NCBI GenBank assembly: GCA_964020155.1
Contig: OZ026550.1
Span: forward strand, 3,046,352 to 3,071,351
From: Chondrilla cf. caribensis
Taxonomy: Eukaryota > Porifera > Demospongiae > Chondrillida > Chondrillidae
DNA length: 25,000 bases
Direction of reading: 5' to 3'
In this document: positions 19,857 to 25,000 of the stretch, piece by piece
How the letters are laid out: the number at the start of each line of letters is the position of its first letter
Position numbering within the stretch: position 1 is the stretch's first letter
Notes under the pieces: model-generated
Seen by the model: only the letters and a program-made list of their open reading frames with translations
Told to the model about the DNA's origin: nothing
The model's database searches: none
Translations under genes and position numbers: made by a program

Positions 19857-20371
19857 GTGAGTCCTTTGTGTATTACGATTTTCTTTCTCCTGTTATCACT
19901 ATTCCTCAACCTGTCTTGTGTCCAGTATTATGTGTAGAAGAACCACTAGCTCATCCACCATCATCCACTGTCTGTATGTGTACCTATGTACATGTCACGG
20001 TACATAGGTAGGAGCTGTGTTGTCATAGTTACTGTGACTGTATCCATGGCAACATTTATTCCAGTTGCAAGCTATATACGTAACATGCGGTAGAACCTCA
20101 CAGAAAGCTCACAATACAACCTTATCCACCCCCATGCATGCATCCTGTAAGCATGTACTCAACTACCTATGTCATGCACTGTGCTTCGTTTTGTCATAGT
20201 TACTGTGACTGTATCCATGGCAACATGTACTTAGTCTCGTGTAGCCATATCCTAACCTTGGTTTTCTGTCGTTTAGTGTTTGCTGCTGTTGGCTGGTCTG
20301 GCTATGCAAGACTAACATCTAGTAGTGAGAAGTGAAAGAATTCATTTTGGTGAATTGGCCAATTAATGAAT

Positions 20372-20374
<3 letters not shown>

Positions 20375-20436
<62 letters not shown>
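20375..20436. repeat. (GT)n microsatellite
   Basis: 31 GT units in receptor module D. Confidence 0.97.
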
Positions 20437-20437
<1 letters not shown>

Positions 20438-21247
20438 ATCTGTGAGCATGAAATTAAGGATGTATTTTGTTCACTTTCAACAACTTAGATGTATACACTC
20501 TGCACCCAGGTTTGTACATGCATGGAGCTCTGTGGATTCAGGAGAAGTTAGACCAGACCAAATGTCAGATCAGAAGGAATGATTTGGTTGTGATGGTCAC
20601 ATTGCTGTACCCACCGGACTGCCACTCCTCATGACCTCACATGGAAGCCAGTTTGAACTACCCTTTTCACCATTGTTGGACTTTGAGTATAATTATGTGA
20701 GTATCAGATGTACCCTACAATGGTGTTGTCCAGTATATGGATTATATCCGCTTGAGCCCTCTTTTGCTTTCGCGCTGAATGGAGTATATACACACATAGG
20801 GGAGTGTACCAACCCAGGTACTTACTGAACAAGTTGCACTGTATATACATCTTGATTTTAGTCCATGTGTTTACAAGGTCTGGACAATAGTGTTCATGTA
20901 CATACGTATATGCTAAGTGTGTGTGGAATGTTTGTAAGAGTAGCTGAGGAGGTCTGGAGTTTCATATGCTAGTGTACTGTTTGATTGAATCAAATGTAGC
21001 TTGATATCAAACCCACATTTTGTCGATGAGCGATAATCAAAATTGTGTCCCAAAATAAGTATGTTATCAGCAATGTGTGCTGTGGACAGCAGTATTTGTG
21101 GGTGGAATGAGCTAGTGAACACTCTTAATGCCATGTAACCTCCTTTTGAAAATCCTCTGTCCGGAGTCCTGTATACCTGTATCTGCATTATGTTGAAGTA
21201 CACTGTTGATGGATTATCCCACACTTTTTACAGCGGATTTGTTTGTC

Positions 21248-21253
21248 AATAAA
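21248..21253 (+). promoter_or_regulatory. Polyadenylation signal AATAAA, module D
   Basis: In the same context as in modules A and C; 20633-21247 is 3' UTR-like. Confidence 0.5.
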
Positions 21254-21806
21254 CTAGTTCCTACATGCCAGGCTGGGGAGTAATGCAGTCACTGTTTCTG
21301 CACTTGGTTCTCATGCAGTAAACACAGTACTCCCTCAAGCTCGTTAACCTTTAGTATACGTACCCAGTGCACATTTTCATCAGGATCCTACGGTGTGTTT
21401 TACATGGATGTGTATATCACATGACTGTCACATGATTGTCACATTGTTACTCTTCCTTCAGATTGTGGTGACCAGATGAATGGTATACGATCAGCAATCA
21501 CCATGGACACATGAAGTGAATGTATCAAGACCAATATGCTTAAGAGTGTGTGTGAAATTGTTGTCGAGTACAAAAGTTATTTGATTTTTTTTCACTTTTG
21601 AAAAGACTGTGTTCATATATTATATTGAGCTAAATGTGGCCATAGTTGTGATGTACACTCTATCCACTGCACACATACTAGAGTGTTGCTGGTTGTACAG
21701 CAGGCATCAGTGGTTTGATGGCACGTGTTCACCTGTACCGAAAGACAGGAAGTAGGAAATTAAATCCAAGCTTTATACCTTCGCTTTTGTATTTTACAGA
21801 TACATA

Positions 21807-22834
21807 CAGTGGAATCACGGTAATTTGACTATTATGATTTATAAGTCGAACATCGCGCTAAATCAAACAAAGTTCGAAGTATCTGGATAAGTGCTATAAA
21901 CAAGTGTAGGAAAGTCTCTCGTTAGTTCCAATGTCAATCGCGTTATCTGGAGCATTTCAGAGGAACATGCTATTACTAAAAATTAATGTGCATTTAACAA
22001 CAATAAAAGTAATAGAGTCAATATATCATAGCTCCATCGTTTCTAACTCCCTTCGTACTCTTTCGAGGATTTTGAAGTTCTTGGAAAGATTTGTCTAGGA
22101 AAGAAAGACTAACCTACCTTTTATTGTGTAAATTACAATTATAGTATACTGGGATACATTCATTTACACCCAATACAGTGTAATATTCAACATGGTTCCA
22201 GACTAATTTCACTATTTATCAGGCATGATCATTTAATTTATAATTAATACTGAGCCTGCATAAAATTTGTTGCATCATTTTGGCTGCAGCACATATATAG
22301 GTGTAGATATATAGTGAGTGTGAGGCATTGGATGTGGAGAGAAAGGCTTTGAGAGCTACCCTAAAGGATGTCACAGATGAGAACTTTGCAATAAAAGTGT
22401 TGAATTCAATCAAGGATAATGAAGTGGTCAAGCGAGTGATTGCTATGTGGAGATTGCGGGAAGATTTGTTAGTTTAGCCATCCTTTAACTGTAGATTTCG
22501 ATGTACCTGCTACTTTCTTATGTCACTCCCTTGGAGTTTGTCCTCGTTGTTTAATTTTATTTTCTTCTGTCAGTGAGTGGTTATCTGTGTAATATGTACA
22601 TTTACTTATATATGTGTAGTGCTGTTTTGGGGAAACCCTATCAAAGCACTGTAATATCTAATAATAATAATAATAATATACATAGGTGTCCTTGAAGGTA
22701 AATTTCAAGGGTTGCTTGTCAACTATGACTTTACTAAATTGTCATTGAAATTCATTACTTTCAGTAACTGGAACTCTCAATAACTGGAACTTTCCATGCG
22801 GCCCCCTGGAGGTTCCAGTTAATGAGATTCCACT
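21807..22834. mobile_element. Pogo/Tigger-like MITE upstream of copy D, interrupted
   Basis: It is the same element as 15260-15929, with the same terminal repeats (agtggaatcacggtaa; right end ttaatgagattccact). It is split by an insertion of about 366 bp (22312-22677) that copy C lacks. Confidence 0.6.
22312..22677 (+). mobile_element. 5'-truncated retroelement fragment with (TAA)n tail
   Basis: It is absent from the matching site in copy C, so its boundaries are visible by comparison. It holds a 53-codon open end (22316-22477) containing KALRATLKDVTDENFAIKV and NEVVKRVIAMWRL and closed by TAG, about 180 nt of 3' UTR, and a tail of TAA repeats (22658-22677). A truncated 5' end with a trinucleotide tail is typical of non-LTR retrotransposons. 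No reverse-transcriptase motif remains, so family assignment is not possible. Confidence 0.6.
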
Positions 22835-22862
22835 TTAGTATAAAATAACTAGTAGATACATG

Positions 22863-22949
22863 CGGAGTCATATATACGTGACACGAAGAACATACGAAAT
22901 ATATCGAGGATCCGCCCTTTCTTCCTCTAGCTATATGCTTTGAGCACGA
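22863..22949 (+). promoter_or_regulatory. Kinase-Kelch leader/promoter, copy D
   Basis: It contains ggagtcatatatacgtgacacg followed by aagaacata, a pyrimidine run, and the two-codon uORF (22935-22943). A 4-nt insertion (tata) splits the conserved block relative to copy C. Confidence 0.45.
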
Positions 22950-24130
22950 ATGTCGTTATCAAAGTTCAAATTCTCGGGAAAGTTCGTCTCTTTAGAGATT
23001 ACGGGAATACAGTCGACGGGGAAGATTCTCGGGAAGGGATCGGACGCCACCGTGAAAGAAGTCAACTGGGTCGGTACCTCGTGTGCAGCTAAGCAGCTTC
23101 ACGAAATCCTCCTCGAAGATGACTCTCCCGGCGGAGCCAAACGGTTCGTTGATAATTTCGAGAAGGAATTCTTGACTTGGTCCAAACTAATCCATCCTCA
23201 TATCGTCCAGTTCCTCGGCGTGTACTTCTTGTTGGGGTCTCGCGTCCCCGCATGTTGATCCTGGAGAAAATGGACACAAGTCTTAGACACTATCTGGAGA
23301 ACCACATCAAAGAAGACTTCCTTCTTCCGGACAAAATCTACGTCCTTCGTCAAGTAGCTCAAGCTCTGAGCTACCTCCACAGTCGCAGTCCACCCCTTGT
23401 CCACCACGACCTCAGTCCCAATAACATCCTACTGAATGAGGTCTCCTTGCAAGCCAAAGTGACAGACTTTGGAATGACTCGAGCTATGGATCCCTCCATG
23501 ATGACCCGCAAGTCATCCGTGAAAGGCACCCAAGCCTTTATGTCACCAGAAGCACTCGTTGACCCTCCAAAGTATGATGAGAAGTTGGACATGTTCTCTT
23601 ATGGGAATGTGATCATCACCACGTTCACACACAAGTGGCCAAACCCAGGTCCACCCACCAACTCCATTGAAGGAAAAATCATTGGTTTCAGCGAAATCCA
23701 ACGTCGTGAGCAGTATTTTCATTATTTCACTCCAACAGAAAGTGAATTATATCTTCCAATTGTACGTGGTTGTTTGGAGAATCTTCCAAATGACCGCCCA
23801 ACCAGCATCCAGCTAGTGACCCAGATGAAAAAGATCGAGGCATCACATCCTAGAAAGACAGCAAGACCTCTTATTACTGCAGGAGGTAACCAAGAACTGA
23901 GTGCAAGGGAGAAAGCCTTCGAACAAGAAGAAGAGCGTTTTCGACAAGTTGAAGCTCATCTTCATCAGGAAGTTGACCAACTTCATCTCCGTCTTCGTGC
24001 AAAACAAAAAGAGATTGATAATTTGAAGAAGCCATCATCTCCAGTCGTAGAGGTGTGTTTTGTGTACATGTTGTACTATGATGTATGTGAACACTATGAC
24101 TGCCACCCAGACCACTATTATGTACAGACT

Positions 24131-24297
<167 letters not shown>

Positions 24298-24425
24298 TTT
24301 CTGGGAGTGTGTGCATGAAAGGTTGTGCTTTGTTCACTTGTAAGTACTTAGATATATGCATGCAGGCTTGTACACGCATGTATGGAGTTTGTGGAGTGTG
24401 TTTGTACGTGCATGACATTGTATAT

Positions 24426-24431
<6 letters not shown>

Positions 24432-24492
<61 letters not shown>
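24432..24492. repeat. Second (GT)n microsatellite in intron 1, copy D
   Basis: About 30 uninterrupted GT units. Confidence 0.97.
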
Positions 24493-24493
<1 letters not shown>

Positions 24494-25000
24494 ACGCATA
24501 TGTACATGCGTGCATGCATATTTGTGATTGAATGTTCGTCTATAGAGGGTGCCTTTATGATATGTCTTGTATATGTTTACGACACATTAAAAGTAATAAT
24601 AATACAGATTTAGAGATGACAAATGTAAAAGTTTGTAAACTAGTATCCCTAAGGCCCTGTTCACACAGCAGCATATAGCCCCTGTGTCCCAGTTGCTATA
24701 TGCCACAACATGTATATGCATTCTATCACACTGACAGCCATTTCTCCTTCCTTCACAGATGTTCCAAAGTGATAAAATGGGTCAGTCTAGTCTGCATTCA
24801 GTGAAGATGACTGATCTACCCATTCCCACCACTTATGCCACAGCTGTCCTCATAGGTAGGAACGTGTACACAGCTGGAGGTATAGCACCTGATGTCAGAT
24901 CATCTCGGATTGTCCAAGTCTACAACATTGACACAGGAAAGTGGAGTACCCTCCCACCAGCACCTCAGTACTGGAGTGAAGCCATAGCAATCGACAACCA

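Larger units (their letters stand above)
19705..21773 (+). repeat. Receptor-like module, copy D
   Basis: It is homologous to modules A and C. It keeps the SRCR-like exon, the exon-like piece encoding FAAVGWSGYARLTS (about 20277-20325), the candidate last exon ending LLYPPDCHSS-stop and AATAAA at 21248. The hydrophobic exon of module C is missing; the GT array at 20375-20436 lies where it would be. Confidence 0.7.

Overview
The window looks like animal genomic DNA, most likely from a sponge (inference). It has spliced genes with very short introns (about 60-70 nt), canonical GT-AG sites, AATAAA polyadenylation signals, a CNOT9-like (CCR4-NOT) gene relic, SRCR-like receptor fragments, and a lineage-specific family of kinase genes. 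Large expansions of tyrosine-kinase-like kinases are known in demosponges such as Amphimedon. No bacterial features are present. Long (GT)n/(CA)n microsatellites are scattered through introns and flanks, and most of the apparent long open frames are artefacts of them.

The core of the window is a same-strand family of two-exon genes. Exon 1 encodes a TKL-type protein kinase domain plus a coiled coil; exon 2 encodes a six-bladed Kelch propeller. There are four copies: A, a 5' fragment (2450-2713, pseudogene); B, intact (7529-10030, 669 aa); C, intact (16042-18771, 680 aa); D, nearly identical to C but with a 2-bp frameshift and running off the window (22950-25000). Upstream of A, C and D, but not B, lies a roughly 2-kb receptor-like module with an SRCR-like exon, candidate later exons and a 3' UTR with AATAAA. 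The duplicated unit was therefore the receptor-like module plus the kinase-Kelch gene.

Between A and B (about 3250-6750) is a broken gene region. It holds two exons of an unrecognised protein, one disrupted by an 11-bp tandem duplication, then six exons of a CNOT9 (RQCD1/Rcd1) homologue lacking its N-terminal part and carrying +4 and +1 frameshifts. A 27-bp minisatellite of about 21 units sits in its last intron.

Between B and C (10700-12640) is a patch with a perfect CRE, candidate divergent first exons, an inverted interstitial telomere-like repeat and a 12-bp E-box/CRE palindrome. It also holds what I read as a type I hammerhead ribozyme (11287-11431) with a complete catalytic core and an unusually long rod-like stem III. 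A pogo/Tigger-like element just upstream of C and D, interrupted only in D by a retroelement fragment, gives a relative order for the duplications.
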